A stretch of 64,000 nucleotides of DNA from Hypoxylon rubiginosum (GCA_902806565.1 CADCXA010000036.1:1-64000), one strand, 5' to 3'. Positions 35,167-49,100 are shown, counted from the first letter of the stretch. Notes: a model not told the origin generated them from the letters alone. A program made the numbers and translations.

Positions 35167-36924
35167 TCACCGGTAGGCGGTCTGCCGAGTCATATTAATC
35201 TCGCCTGGAACGGCTGGCATGACAGGTACCTCTCCCCGTTCCCGCGCCCTCGAGCCCGCTCTCTTCGCCCGCCCCGCCTGCTGGTTGACCCAACTGCCGA
35301 TGGAGCGGAACCGGGCGGGGCGGTCCTCGCTCGTCGTAGTATATATGGTCTCTCTCTTTTCGCCGTCCCGGCTTACCCAAGAATCTCTAGCGGCTGGATT
35401 GTCTCGAGCGGCGTCGCCTGCGTTCAGAGTATCTGAACCCGGATCAGGCAGCGGCTTTTGGACTGCTAGTGGCGGCGGTATGATGATGTCTCCGTCACCG
35501 AACCCGGAAGATATAGATGACAGTTGGCTCGCTCGATTTCCCGGGCGTTGACGAGGTATTTCTGATTCGTTATAGTACGGCTGCGACATCTGAGTCATTT
35601 GCGACCTCAAAGTCAGGTTGACGTTGTTGTTGATCGATGAAGTATCGTTCTCCGATGGATACTGATCCATCATGCTGGCGGGTGCCAGGTTGTTATTTAG
35701 TGGCTGTCGAAGAGTGCCCGACTCCGAATTCGACGCCACCGAGCGGACGACGCTACCGGGTCCTGGAGGATACGTCTTGCCAGGGGCAAAGAAATTCCCG
35801 GACATCGTAGTAGCATATTCACCCTTCTCGTAGATGGGAGGCGCCTCGTTTGCCATGTAGACCGTACGGCCGTCCCAAGTGCCCTCCACAGGCGCTTTAC
35901 GCCTCCAGGACAACTTGTCAATAAATCCCAAGCCACTGCTACCGTCCTTTGGCCTCTTCAGGACCCTGTAGATAATCCAACCGATGAAGCAGAACAAAAT
36001 GAAAGCGCCTTCTTACGTTAGGATTTGATTTCATCACATGTACATTGGAGCTTGCTTACCTATTGCGCCTGCAGCAATGAGAAGGTGCTCTGCCGTGGGA
36101 TCTAGCCCTCGAGAATTGTTGTCTTTATCCCCGTGCATTTTATGCTTTCCCCCGTCGTTGCTGCCGTCACTGCTATCATCCATACTGAAATCCTTGGTGG
36201 GCTTTTCAAGTATTGACGAGGTGGTCTCAGTGGTTATCTGAAGAGGAGTTGCTGTAGGAGTTGACTGAATTTCCGAGGTTATAGACGACAATAGAGAGGT
36301 AGAGATACTCTGGGTACCTTCCTCTTTCCTATCAGAAGGAATACCGGGAGGAATATTGGAGGGAAGGTTTAAGATTGGAGTAGTGGTAGTGGTAGGAGAT
36401 GTAGGCAGCTGCTAATTTATTAATTCATGTTGCTCTCTCAGACTAGCATGCTGACGCACCTTGATAGGATTTAGGGGAGGAGTGGGCGCGGGAGGGTTAA
36501 TTTGAGGCGTAAGAGTGGTCAAGACGTCCGATAGAGAGGTAGTAGCTTTACTCGGAGGCAGAGCAGTTAAAGTAACGATAGACCCTGAAGAGCTTGCTGC
36601 AGTCGGTATAGTCTGCTGTGGAACATTGCCGTCGTCCTCGATATCGGAATCATCGTCGCTAAGGTCGTCGCCACTAAGGTCGTCACCACTAGAGTCTCCG
36701 GGTTCGCCTCCGTCACCTGGACCATCGGCGAATTTGTTAAAATTGCGGTTTCCACCATCATCGTCTCTGCTGGCAAGCCACCGTGCTCTCATTCTTCTGC
36801 TGCTGAAAGAATCGGTCTCGACATTCCTACCATCCGACTCAAGCGTCGATCGTCGGTCCATTCTCGGTAACCTCCTCCGTAGTCTGATGGACTGAGGTTG
36901 TCGTACGTCGTTAGATGGCGGCAT
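35167..36924 (-). CDS. Single-pass membrane protein with Ser/Thr-rich ectodomain
   Basis: Three exons (36924-36460, 36411-36060, 36008-35167) are phase-consistent and give about 552 residues. The first 155 residues include an acidic Gly/Asp-rich stretch and then Pro/Thr/Ser-rich sequence. The second exon is strongly Ser/Thr-rich (TSPTTTTTPI, STSLLSSITS), as in O-mannosylated cell-surface proteins. One transmembrane segment is formed across the second intron (HLLIAAGAIG-AFILFCFIGWII), followed by basic YRVLKRPK. The last 270 residues are a disordered cytoplasmic tail. The layout resembles fungal wall-stress sensors and related mid2-like proteins, but no cysteine domain is present. The N-terminus is basic and has no obvious signal peptide, so either an upstream exon is missing or the single helix acts as a signal anchor. 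Confidence 0.7.
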
Positions 36925-39090
36925 GTTGTCACTCGAAAACTACCCACGTGCGCCGAAATGCTCTGCATCCAAGCACTCGATTCGGTTTTTTATTTGCATA
37001 GCATGACCGGTAGGCAAGCAACGTCAACGAACGATAGATATTCCTATGATCGCTCTAGACTTTCGACGAGGTAGACCGAGAGCGACAGGACGGAATGAAT
37101 CGAATACCAAGAAAACCCAAACCTGGGGGTTTGACAAATAGAATACAAGAAGGCCCGCCTTGAAGGAAAAAGAGAGGAAGAAGAAGGGAAGAGGCAAAAA
37201 GAAAGCCAAGAGTGTCGGTGATACGAAATAATGAGAGAAGAAAAGACAAATCTAGAAAGGCCTGCGTATCAGATCTAGGAAGAAGAGTCCCTCAGTCCAG
37301 ATTCGGGAGACGCGAGCTCAGCTGGTGCAACATGTCTCAAGGGTGCAAATGGGGCCCCTTCGATAACCCCTGGCCGGTCATCACCCCTGGTCGACGGGGC
37401 CTTTGCATGTAGTAACAGTTTTCATCCTAGACCTACAAGCCGATAGGGCCTTGGCTAGTAACTACATAGTATAGAACACAATAGTTGAATTTGTCATCGT
37501 CACTATGCACTGAACGTGCGGTCTGAACTCGAGTATACTCTCCATGCTATTATGTTCAATCGTGGAGATGACGACAACTAGTATCTCGGAAGAGAGGCTG
37601 TGTAGACACGAATGAGAATCAGTCAGGTCTTCGTTACGTACTAAAACTGACGTATCTGACCATAAGATGTGGCTTGATGTTGACGAATGGAGGCCTGTAA
37701 GAGCCAGTTCACACGAAGCCGCGAATCGTTCGTTGTTTGAGGCTCAATGAGAACAACAACACGAAGACATTATGCCGCCATCGTCATGTGGATGAGCCAT
37801 CTACCACTAGCCAGCTAGCTCAAGGCAGATTTGAACTGAACAGACGAAGCTCCACGTAATTCGGCCGGTACCATTAGGGGTTGGTATGTCAGAACGTATC
37901 AATTGTCAGCGCTTCGAGAGACTCTTTCCGTCTGTTGTTGATGAGCGTGCATAGACTTGAAGTTGAAGCTGTAACAAGACTACCAGGTTGTCCCGTATCA
38001 GGCAAGGGTAAGGCAGGGGTATTTTGCGGGGGGCTACCGGGTTTCAACCAGGGGGGGTTCTTGACCAGCGGCGCTGAACTTGATACAGATCGGCGTCTTG
38101 CATTTCTCGGCTCTGCCTTGCAGTGGGACCGTGCTCGGAACCGTGGGCCGTACTATGTAAAAGAGAGGGAGCTGATGCCTTCCGAGAAGAAAGAAAAGGT
38201 ACCTTTCTGACATCTGACATCCAATTGTTTGTGACACTGAGAAGTAAGTCCTGTTCGATATACTCTTGTTCGTTCGGTTCACGGCTACGATAGGATGGGT
38301 CTAATTAGAAAACGTCCGATAGCAGGTTCCAGCATTCTTGGTGATATAGCTAGAGGTAAATATCCCGTAGTGCTCTACTATGTACAGCGTACTAAAAGCC
38401 TCGGCGCCAACCCAAGCCAAGCTGTCGCAAGCTTTGCCTCTTCAGAGATTTCCAAGATCTATCTGGTTTTTACTGTGATAAGCTTTTTGGATTTTCTCAT
38501 CTTGATCTGGAACGTTGACTACATCTCAATCGACCCTGTTAATAATACGACTTACTCTCTAGTCAGATTAATCGTTTCGTCTAAGAAAAAGGCAAAAGGG
38601 GAGAATGGCAGATAGCGCTATAGCGCTAATAGGAATCGAAACTGAACTCCCTTTTAACCCTCCAAGTGTCTACTAGGTAGTCCTACCTAGGTATAATCGC
38701 AACTAGAGTCAGGTACAGATAGTCAATTGGGAATCATGATAACGAGACAGGGGTTTCCCGTCTCCTGTCCTCTCCCCCGACGTTCTTCCGGATAAGAACA
38801 GGGCCTGGGTCAGTCCGAACCGGGGGAGACATTCGTCGCCCGGGAGGCTTGCCGAGTGTTATCAAGTTTAGGTATCTGTCGATATTGTTACAAAATCCCT
38901 CTTTCTGTGAATACCTAAGCAAATCTTCAAGCCTTTGCGTCGATTCTTTGCGTCGGTTTGTGCATATTCGTAGGATTTCTTGTGTGTCTACGCCCAAAGC
39001 AACATTGGGGTCGATTAATACCGAGTATACTACCTGACGTTACCTTCTCCCCGTGTAAGTCAGCAGATTCCGCTCGAATCGGACTCCCAA
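36925..39090. other. Gene-free intergenic region
   Basis: In 2.2 kb I see no supported gene. The open frames at 37881-38210 and 38295-38615 (+) have no recognisable motif. One TACCTAGGTA palindrome lies at 38684-38693. This space contains the promoters of the divergent membrane-protein and GNAT genes. Confidence 0.45.
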
Positions 39091-40768
39091 ATGTCAATCC
39101 GAGTCTCTCTCCTCACGGAGGCAGACATCCCAGGTGCCATAACCGCGATCCAGTAAGTCGAAGTCGTCTCTCCTTCGCTTCCTTTCTCCTGCTTCCCACC
39201 CTCCCCATCCTACCGGCAGGTAACAAACCCGATGCGACGGAACGTTGGATGGTCGTATCGTGCGTGACCTGACGCTCCAGGTCGAGGAGGGGGGTAAAAT
39301 AAAGGGGGGAAGGGAGCGCTGCGGCTGATCAAGTTCTCTTCAGCTCCCCGAGTCCTCGCCATGGCATTGCTAACATAATCCTCCTGCTATCGAAAGACAA
39401 GCTTTCGCGGATGATCCCTACAGGAATTGGGTCTTTGACAAATCCACGGTAAGCCATGTCTCCCTTTTTTCCCCTTTACCGGAATTTTTCTCTAGTACTA
39501 CATAATACATCATGCTATTGAAGACCTTCGTCAGCTTGGCATAAAACCCCCATCTGGCCCGTCTCTACGCCAAGGCCTCTCTCAACGCCAAGATTTGTTT
39601 CAAGGGCGTGGAGATGATGGGCCGCGCAAGTTGAAGACGATTCCATTTGCCTTTTGCCTGTTTTTTTTTGTCTGTTCCGTGTCCACCTAATAGTAAACGA
39701 ATTGCTACCCACCCGTTACGCAAACGCAGCTCTCCAGCATTGATTTAATGGCTTGTTTTGTTTCGCGTCGTGGAGGCGGCAGTTCGAATTCTAGGAGCGA
39801 TTGGATAAACAATTTCTGGACAGTACGTTAACATCTGCCCATCAGTTCGACCCGCAGCGCAACGCGGTCTCTCTTGGCATACGGTGTCGATGGGGCATGC
39901 GTAATGGCATATTCCACGTCGCGAAGGCGGAGGGCAGCGACGAGGTCCTCGGCGTCGCCTGTTGGCTGCGGCCGCAGGGGACAGGCCGGCCTCCGAGTTG
40001 GCATGACTGGGTCGAGGACTGGCGGCTGTGGCTTAGCCAGGTCGGGATGAATCTCTACTACGGCCGAGGCGGCCTCAATGTCAAGGTAAGAAAACCCCTT
40101 TCTATTTTTCCTCCAAATTCATCGCGTCGTTAAAAAGGTGCGGGTAATAAAAGAACAAGCCTTGATCTGCCGACTTGGCTGCATATGGTGGGTTGTTTGG
40201 GTAAGGAGAACCGCTTGATGCACCAGTCGGAACAAGGAGTTGTCGTCCTCAGGGGGGAAGACAAAAAGAGAGAGACCCCCCAGCTCGTTCACCTTCGCCC
40301 TCCGCATGGCTCGTTTCAGCGATTGTGTCAGTCGGTTGGTCAGAACCGAAGTTGCTAGATGCACATACACTTCATTTCGACCTTGAATACACTCTCGAGC
40401 ATCGCAACGTGGCCGCTGACTTAACATGAATTTTCTAGCGGTATTACATATGGAAGGAGGCCCAGGCCAAGGCGCAGTCGTCGGTCTGGACCGACCCGCA
40501 AGGCTACTACTTCCTCAACATCATGGTCGTGCTGCCCAAGGCCCAGCACAGAGGCGTAGGCCGCCTCATGATGAAGGCCGTGACCGACCGGGCCGACGTC
40601 GAGGGGAGGAAGTGCTACCTCGAGTCCAGCCGCGACGTGCCGAATATGCACATCTACGGCCGCTGGGGCTTCCAGTTCGCCAAGGAGCTCGAGTGCGACG
40701 ACGACGGCACGGCCATCAAGCTCTTCGCCATGATCAGAGAACCCGACGCCGGACCCCAGACGAAATAA
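39091..40768 (+). CDS. GNAT-family N-acetyltransferase with long introns
   Basis: Four exons (39091-39152, 39397-39448, 39846-40085, 40439-40768) join in phase and give 227 residues. GNAT enzymes transfer acetyl from acetyl-CoA to amines. The start MSIRVSLLTEADIPGAITAI is typical of fungal GNAT proteins. Exon 2 adds QAFADDPYRNWVF. Exon 4 holds motif A, LNIMVVLPKAQHRGVGRLMM, with the acetyl-CoA-binding QHRGVG, and motif B, YLESSRDVPNMHIYGRWGF. The substrate is unknown. The three introns (244, 397 and 353 bases) are several times longer than others in this window (48-173), yet keep GTAAG donors and CTAAC- or TTAACAT-like branch points. Confidence 0.8.
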
Positions 40769-41725
40769 TCACACGGTAATAGTATTCGTCTTGTGTCCTT
40801 ACATGCGCGTGGATATAACTAGGTGGATTTCTTAGATCAACTAGGGCAATGGACAAGCATTGTCTTTTCTCCTTGATCCCCTTCGGGGGGTAGAGACGAC
40901 TTGTAGGATGTCGATCACAAGCACATGAAGATTTCCGGCTGTCGTCCCTCGGCTTCCTCTACACCCGCAAGAGTACCTCGCCGAGTTCAAGAAAAATCTC
41001 ACATGAAAGCAATATTTATTTCTAATTTTCGTCTCATATTTGCGACTCCATTACTCTTTCCTCCAATGATCTTAGCCGAGGTTAGCCGGATGAGAATGGC
41101 TCAAGCAAGCATGTGCAATTATTTGGATACCCTTCTTGTATTTCAAAGCGGATTGTTGATTCAGGATATATATATGGAACAATACACCGATCTCTCAAAA
41201 GACACAGACCTTGACTGCTTCGGTTGATTACTTTCCGCGTAAGAATCCAAACTCAGGCAGGGGATATGTTACTATAGTCATTCATGGCACCTTTCCGGCT
41301 CTTGCCACATAAGTAGATCAACAAGGGACTTTAACATCGTGGAGGAACATTATCTTGAGGTTGATTGGCTACTTGTACAAACGGAAGCGTACCCTGGCTA
41401 GCTAGCTTCGCGCATCACGGATCTATCTTAATCTGGGAGGATTGTATAGGCGAAAAAGAGCCCTCTATACGTGCCCGCCACGCCATTATCAATATGCCCA
41501 TCAAACCCATTTTGTCCTGCCTGCTTTCGATATCGGGTCGAGCACTGTCTAAAAACTCCGCAAGACAAATATACAAGGGAATCGATACCCTATAGGACCC
41601 TCCGTGAGAAAACCTTTAGCCTTTTTCTTTTCTCCAAGTCTATATCACGGGCAGGGGGGCTCCCATGACCACATGCAGTTAGACAGTAGTCAGTGGAGGT
41701 ATTAGTCATTATCAAGTAGAAACGT
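40769..41725. other. Convergent 3' intergenic region
   Basis: The 0.96-kb stretch lies between the 3' ends of the GNAT gene and the NADH dehydrogenase gene. No gene or repeat is recognised. Confidence 0.5.
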
Positions 41726-43614
41726 CTACTCTCGAGAGATATCCCGTCCGTATAGCTTGGCCTTGATCCAATCAAGAGCGACCAGCACACGGTTGCGTGC
41801 TATAACATTGTCAGTACTATGTTACAAAGAACTCGAGGTAGAATAAGGGGTAAACATACTGCTAAAGCACATGCTCAAGTAAGCGCTTCGCCAGAAGAGA
41901 TAGGTGAGCTTGCCACCGGAAGCAACGTTGCCGTTCAACCAGGCAACATCGGCGACAGCCTTTTCGCTACCGATGTAGGCCAAGCTGCCCTGGTGCGAGT
42001 AGTGGAAAGGCTTGATGTCCTTGATTCGGCGCAGCTGCTTCTCGAGACCCGCGATCTCCTGCGTCTCTGCGGCCGTGTCGCCGGGCTTGAGGTTTAGGCC
42101 GGTGCTGAGGTCGTGGATCTTCTGTTCCAGGTCCTGCGTCTTGGCCATGTTGTTGAAGAGCCTGGCCAGGAAAGCGCCTTCTTGGGAAGCAACTTGAGCG
42201 GTGGGCGCATATCCGGCGACGGCGCAGTCACCTACGGCCCAGATGTCTCTCGAGCCCTGAACAACAAGGTACTCGTTCACGGCGAGACCGCGTCTCGAGT
42301 CCTTCTGGGCGGGGATCTGGGCCATGAGGTCTTTCACTATGGGACGCAGGGTGTTGCCTGTGGCCCAGACGAGAAGACCGTACGGGATGGTGATACTTGA
42401 CTTCTTGCCATCAGGACCAGTGATTTCGGCTTCGACCGTCCTATCGGTCACCTTCTTTACCATAGTCTTGGTCAGGATGTTAATGTGCTCCTCCTTGAAA
42501 GTGCTTTCCGTGTAGTCAATAAGCTGCTTGCTGAACATAGGTAGCACATTGGGCAGAGCCTCGATGAGAGTCACCTTGAAGCGAGGAGCAATATCGGGGA
42601 TTAGCTTCTGGATATCATCATCGAAGAAATCTCGCAGCTCTCCGGCAAACTCAACACCAGTGGGGCCACCGCCAACGACTACCATGTGTAGAAGGCGATC
42701 AACCTCCTCGGGAGCTTGGTCCTTGAAAGCGGCAGTTTCGACACAGTCCATAATCTTGGTACGGATAGCTTGGGCATCTCGGATCTCCTTCAGAAAGCAA
42801 CTGTGCTCGCGGACACCGGGAATGCCGAAGGTAGCATTTTCAGCACCCACGCCCACGACGAGCATGTCATAAGGAACCTCGGTCTCGTGGACTTTACCCT
42901 TGATGTCACTATTATCGGTAATCTTGATAACCTTCTTTTCAACGTCGACACGAGTAGCCTCGGCTTCGTAAAACTTGGCATGTGCTTTCTTGTGACGCAG
43001 GATTTGGCGCACGGGTTCCATGATAGAGCGGTGCTCAATATTTCCGGTGGTACAGGACGGCAGAAGCGGCGTGAAGAGGAAGTAGTTGCGCGGCGAGATG
43101 ACAATGACATTATAATTTGAAGTGTCCAGCTTCTTGAGGAAGGCGACTGAACCCCAGCCAGTACCTTAGAGATAACATTGGTTAGCGCAATGGACAATAG
43201 AGCACCAATTGGGCATAATGACTCACCAAGAACTACCAATGTCTTCTTCGTAGGGTCGGGAGCGAACTGTTCCTCGGGATTCCGATCCGTGTAGCCATCG
43301 TAGATAACAAAACCAACACCGGTAAGAAGGGACAGGTAAGTAGCGCGCCATAACCACCTGAAAGTAGTACGGATTCTGCGAGGCTTCTTGACCGGAGTCT
43401 TGGCGGGAGTAGGAGGCGCATCGGCATAAGATCGAGTGAATTGGCGAGGAATTGCTGTCGCTCTCGTTCGGGGTTTTGCGACAAGGGCGGAACGAGAGGT
43501 TAGGTGCCGCGAGCATGACGTCGTGGTGAAGGTAGCGGCCGGCGCATTTGTGCGCGTGCCCAGCTGTCTAGCTGGGCCGGCGAGCCTATTCAAGACCCTG
43601 GAGGACGATGCCAT
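41726..43614 (-). CDS. Mitochondrial type II (alternative) NADH dehydrogenase
   Basis: Exons 43614-43227, 43164-41860 and 41799-41726 join in phase and give 588 residues. The enzyme is a single-subunit, rotenone-insensitive NADH:ubiquinone oxidoreductase that passes electrons to quinone without pumping protons. The N-terminus is rich in Ala/Arg/Ser/Thr with no acidic residues, a mitochondrial presequence, followed by a hydrophobic segment (about 88-103). The first dinucleotide motif is VVLGTGWGSVAF (about 126-137) and the second is VVVGGGPTGVEFAGEL. The quinone-site-type stretch PFHYSHQGSLAYIG is present, and the C-terminus VLVALDWIKAKLYGRDISR is the conserved membrane-binding helix. There is no inserted EF-hand, unlike calcium-dependent NDE1. 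Whether it faces the matrix (NDI) or the intermembrane space (NDE2) cannot be decided by eye. Confidence 0.93.
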
Positions 43615-46117
43615 GAAGTCCTGGCTGACGGCGAAGGTGTCGGGGTCAGGGAAGGAAGACAGAAAGAATTACGGATGACGGGGAAGATATAATGAAGGGA
43701 GTAAGAGGAGTCAATTCGGAGGGTCAAAAAAATATTATCGCGCGAAAATGGTCAGCAAAGACTCATCGGCCATTGGCACTAGGAGATTGACATGGGCTTC
43801 ATGTGCTATGGGATCTGCTATGTCTGTGGGATTGGGATTGGGAACTTGAGGAATTTTTAGGTGGACCGTTTTTTTTATTTTCTCTTTTACGGAATACTTT
43901 TCTAGGAAATGAGCTTAGAAGGTACGAAGGTAGCACGCAGGGCAACGCTACGGCAGCCCCGTGGCAGTCGAGCAGGGGTATTAACTGCTACCATCTGTAC
44001 CATCAGGTACTACCCAGGTCTGCCAGGTGCTGCAGGAGAATGACGATTGGACCCAGGGACTCGGAATTTTCCTATCTATTTCGTTGCGGCCTAAACCACA
44101 AATGGTATCCATAAAATCAATTGAGGTATTTTAATTCTAATCTAGACGGCGATTAACTCAGAGTTACAAGTCGCAACATTTACATATTTACATATCAAAC
44201 TCGAACACCACAAGCGTTCCATTGTTCGTTAAGAATTCGCGGCAATTTCAATTCCATCTCTTTCATTCAACAGCAATATTCTCACAGCTCTACAGAAAAT
44301 TGGCTTGTTGGGATAAAGAGAAAGCGCTGGTGCGAGTTAATGATTGGCTATTAGAAAAGACTCAGCTTAGATGCAGAGACATGTCCGGTGAGACGTTTAC
44401 CTGACTCAGCCAGCCATTTGAATGCAATATTTTATTCGTCCATTGTTGAAACTGTCCGGTATAATCACTGGACCTAACGGGCAATCTTCACAAGCTTTTT
44501 ACTTCAATTACAAGACAGTGAGCCTGGTCAATGATACAACAATGTTAGTCTCGGCCAACAAGTTTACAGCGTCCTAGGATGACGGCGCTTGTGAGACATA
44601 CCAGATCATCAATTCATTCAACATCCAATTAATGATCTATAATCCGATATGTACCCCAGACCTATACCCCATTCAACAAGAGTTGGGATCAAGCTCCAAC
44701 AGGAATATCCCGTTGACCTTCGCTCTATGCATTCCACGACATCCTTTCAACCGCCAACATGATCCATTACAGCTCTAAACCCAACAGGGCTGAAACCTAC
44801 AGTAGCGACTGCTAGGATCGTACATACATTAGGAGGCAGTCGAGTTCTCTGCACGTTACCACTAGTACTGTCAAGCCCTGATTGGGTATCCTTCGCACAC
44901 TACCTAGGTATTTCGTGTGTATGACGGTTGAAGGGATATGCAAGAAGCCAGTTCTATATCCGTTAGACCTTTACCCTTGTCCTTGTCCATGGCCATTGTA
45001 TACGAGTTAGGATAACTAGGTCTAACACTTAATGTTCTTTCCACTCGCCCGTTCACATTCACATATAGGGGGGACTGGTTTGGTTTCTATTAGTTTCTGT
45101 TAGCGCTATTTGGTTTTCCTTAGCGATGGCTCGCTCTCAGACAAGAAGCTGATATACCATATACCTACCTAATATATCAAAGAGACATACAAAAACTACC
45201 CAAGTACACAGAGTCACTTATACTTGTATCCTCGGAATTATACGCATATTTTCAATAATGTAATGATGATCATCAAGGAATTTAATCATAAATGCCTTGA
45301 ATTAGTCTCATTTCTCTAGTCACACATTTAGCAATAGAATATCAAGGACAGCTATATATCAGTCTTTCAAGCAGCTAGACAGATTGATAAACTTTCAAAT
45401 GTGTAAACATACATAGGACTTCAAACCCAACTATTCATTCTATAGATATTTCCGTCCCTTTTCAAACGAGGTTAAAAGCAGTTTAGGCACATTATAAGAT
45501 AGCCACTATGGAGATGAGGTCTACAGCTATCACATCTTCCAACCCGAGTCTCGGGGATACAATCGATGTTTCGCATCTTACAAGCATCTCGTACATCACT
45601 TACCATCGTTTTTATCTCTTCGCCAATTCGGCTTCGATTTTTATCTACCTAGTAGGTGGCACCAATCTCGCAACGGAGTCCTCCGGCATTCGGAGACCGT
45701 CCCTACCTAAACCGTACAACACTCCGAACCTCACCGAGCTCCAGCTAGGCCACCTCCCGTGTCAAGTTGGAAGACATCTGAACATGTGCCTATGGTCGAA
45801 GAAGATGAAGAGTCATATCTCCGAATATGAGAAATAGCCCCTTAATAGAGAGCAAACCAATAATCACGCACGATTTAAATCTTCACAAATACCACGAAAG
45901 CCATAGTTATGAACAATACGCCATAATAATTCATCATTAGCAAACCATTTCTGCTGATTTACTGGGGGTTTTTTTGCGCCGCTACCTTTGCTGCTACAAA
46001 ACCGAGAATATTCGTGGGTAATCGTACCGCCGGCCTTTATATAAAATACAACAGACCCAAAGCCCAGCCCCCCTCCCTTTGCCCCTAAAATTTTCCCTAC
46101 AACGACAACAACTACTA
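43615..46117. other. Gene-free intergenic region
   Basis: About 2.5 kb without a supported gene. It has the NADH dehydrogenase promoter on the left, an exact TACCTAGGTA at 44901-44910, and AT-leaning sequence from about 44,100 to 46,000. The open frame at 45508-45837 (+) has no recognisable family. Confidence 0.45.
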
Positions 46118-49100
46118 CTACCTACCCGGCGTCGACGCCGGCATCTCGCCGTACCTCCCTCTGTGTCTAGTGGTATCATACGCGTTTATGACGCGCGTTT
46201 GGCTTTCGTCGGCCTGTGAGAACGCGTATCCGCGTTGTTTCCTCATACGTTGTACTTGGCGAACCTTTCTAATCGCCTTTTGGAACTGCTCCATCCTGTT
46301 CCCATGGGTTAGCCGCTACGAACATAATAATGAATGATGCAAGAATGACGAGTGAAGAGCTTACCTAGGTCTGTAATCCTGGATGTTATACTTCTGGATC
46401 TCTTGTATGTGGTGATACGTCTGAGGATAATACATCCTCTTGGCGTATTTCCAACAGAAATCCCGAAGAAGACATAGAATGGGCAGAGTAACCGTTTGGA
46501 GCCAGAAGACAGGATTTGCGAATAGCTTCGGCACCAGTCCATCGTATTCCTTGGAGAATCCGAGCCTTGGGGCGACTACTCCGTAGACGGCAATAAATAC
46601 ATACCAGATCACCAAGCTGCCTGGAATGGCCATGATGTGGTACTTGGTCCAGTTATTTGTTACCAAGGCAGCTTTCCCGAGAACGGTAGCAAGGGTGGCT
46701 GCATACAGAGCTGTACCCCAGACCCAATGCCCCGCTGTCGTGCCGTCGCCTAGGATCAGGTCGCTGTACCAGATCAGCTCAGAGAAGATATATAGAATAA
46801 TCGAGTGGTATATGGCGCTCGCAATCCATGCCATAAATGTGCTGATCTTGAAAAACTGGTTCTGCTGTCCGAGAGTGTATAGTTGGGGGTATCGGTCGAG
46901 TAACCGCGCGGAGATGAACTGATCTAGAATACCCATAACGAGTGGTGGTAGTACGGTGTAGAACACGTTGTAGAAGGAGAGTGTCCATGATTCGTAGATG
47001 ATAGCACCGGAGAAGACGTTTTGAAATGTGTACTGCCAATGTAATTAGTATAAGGATAATGATAACAGGCTTCGCAGAAAGGAGTCGCCTAGATATATAA
47101 AAAGTCATAAGGAGTGACGTATAGAACAGTTAGCTTACCCAGAATTGTGTCATATACAAAGTAATGTTTTTGTAAAAGGAGAAGAGAATGGTTTTACTAA
47201 TACGCTGGTAACTCCAGGCGCCGTGAACGAGAGTGAGTTTGCGGAGGAATCGGAACTGAGCAATGGAAATATCGGCAGATCGAGCAGCTTGGAGACCTTC
47301 GACACCCGATATGCCAACCCCGATGTGAGCGGCCTGGATCATGGACACGTCGTTGGCTCCGTCGCCAATAGCGAGGAGAATTTCTGACGAGAACTTCTTA
47401 ACCATCTTCACAACTAGGGCTTTCTGGAGCGGCGAGACACGGCAGCAAATAACCGCCTTGCATATCACGGCCAGATCGTAGAAGAGCTTCTCCATGTCAG
47501 GTTCCAGGGCAAACGTAAGAGATTTGCCATCGATGACAAGAGCTAGGGCGTCCATCTCGACCATTCCATCCGAGTTGTTACGTATAGCTTCTAGCTTCTT
47601 CTGAAGATTGTCGCGAGTCGATACGGAGTCCTCTTCGTTAACAATCAGGAGCATCATGTCTTCGCTTAGTAGCTTGGAGCTCATGCCAATGTTGATAGCC
47701 GTCTCCTGCCGATCTCCAGTCAAGACCCAGACCTTGATATTTGCTTGTTGTAGGGTATGAATGGTCTCAGGCACGCCATCCTGAAGCCGGTCCTCAATGG
47801 CGGTGGCACCCAGCAAATAGAAATCGTGCTCGATAAGCTCGGCTGCCTTGTCCAGTTCGTCCGCTCGGTTGCCAGTAATAGTGGTCTGGGCCTTGTCGAA
47901 GATAGAGTACCATTCCTTGAACTCCTGGTCGGGAACTTCACGCATTGCCAAACAGAGGGTACGCAGACCTTCTGATGCGTACTCTTCCAAGTGTGCTAAT
48001 GTCTGTTCAACATGGGGGTTATCCTCGTGAAGGCGCTCCAGTATGACAGTATCTGCACCTTTACAATACAATCGAATCTTGCCATCGGGGCACCGATATA
48101 TCGCGGACATCCGCTTCCTTGTGGAATTGAACTCGCAGACGGCTAGAAGCTCATATTCGTACTCCTTGCCTTCGACCTCAATAATGACTGATCGAGGTTT
48201 GCGAGCGACGAACTTATATCCTAGTGTCAAAGCACCTTGGACTAAAGCACCCTCATCGGGCGAAGCAGCCTGATACTTGATCTGACCGCCATTCTCGTCG
48301 TTCCGCTCCGGAATAACGGTATGGCAGGTTGAAAGAAGAGCTAAGAAATGATGCATCGCTTCGGCGCTCTCGTGTGATTTCAGATTTTCACGCAATCGAT
48401 TGAAATCATAGATTCCGACTTCTACACCATCCTGCATCGTGGGTCTTCGATCTTCGGGTATATCGTCCGCGTACTGTATCCCGCTAATACTGCATTGCTT
48501 GAACTCCATCATGTTGCAAGTTAAAGTTCCCGTCTTGTCTGAGAAGACGAAGCCAACCATGCCCAGCTCTTCGACCAAACTCGACGTTCGGCAGTTTGCA
48601 GGCGTATCTGTCTTGTCGTAGTAGATATCGAGGTCGTCGTTAATCAGGATGCCGTGCCAATACTTGACCATCTCGATGGTCACGAACAGCGAGATTGGAA
48701 CCAGCGAAGAGAACAAGACCCAGTAGGTGACGAGGTCCTTGAATATCGCCACTACTACCTCTCCAGCTGAACCGAGGGTGTCCAACTCTAGGTAGGAAAT
48801 CGAGTCTGATCGAACTGATCGGAAAATCAACTCTCCTACGGTACACACAATGCTAAGAACAAGCAGCATACCAATCAACGCGAGAACCAGCATGTTTAGT
48901 TGTCGTTCGACCTTAGTCCGCTTAATCGGAGTTGCCGTAGCATTGCGCATAAGTTTCGTCTCGTGTCCCGTAAACACCACTATGCCATGGATCCAAGGGG
49001 TATTCCTGAGAGTAGCGCCTCGTAGTAACAGCTGCTCGGGATTAAGAGGCAGCTCCTTCTCTCCGCCACCAGCTTGCATGGTTAGAGTAGCCTCGTACGT

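Noticed and set aside
38295..38615. 106-codon plus-strand frame with one hydrophobic stretch
   Set aside because: No family resemblance or splice structure, and it is surrounded by non-coding sequence.
40119..40427. Antisense frame within GNAT intron 3
   Set aside because: No known motif and no splice partners; it lies wholly in an intron of a well-supported gene.
45508..45837. 109-codon plus-strand frame
   Set aside because: Mixed composition without motif, in AT-leaning intergenic DNA.
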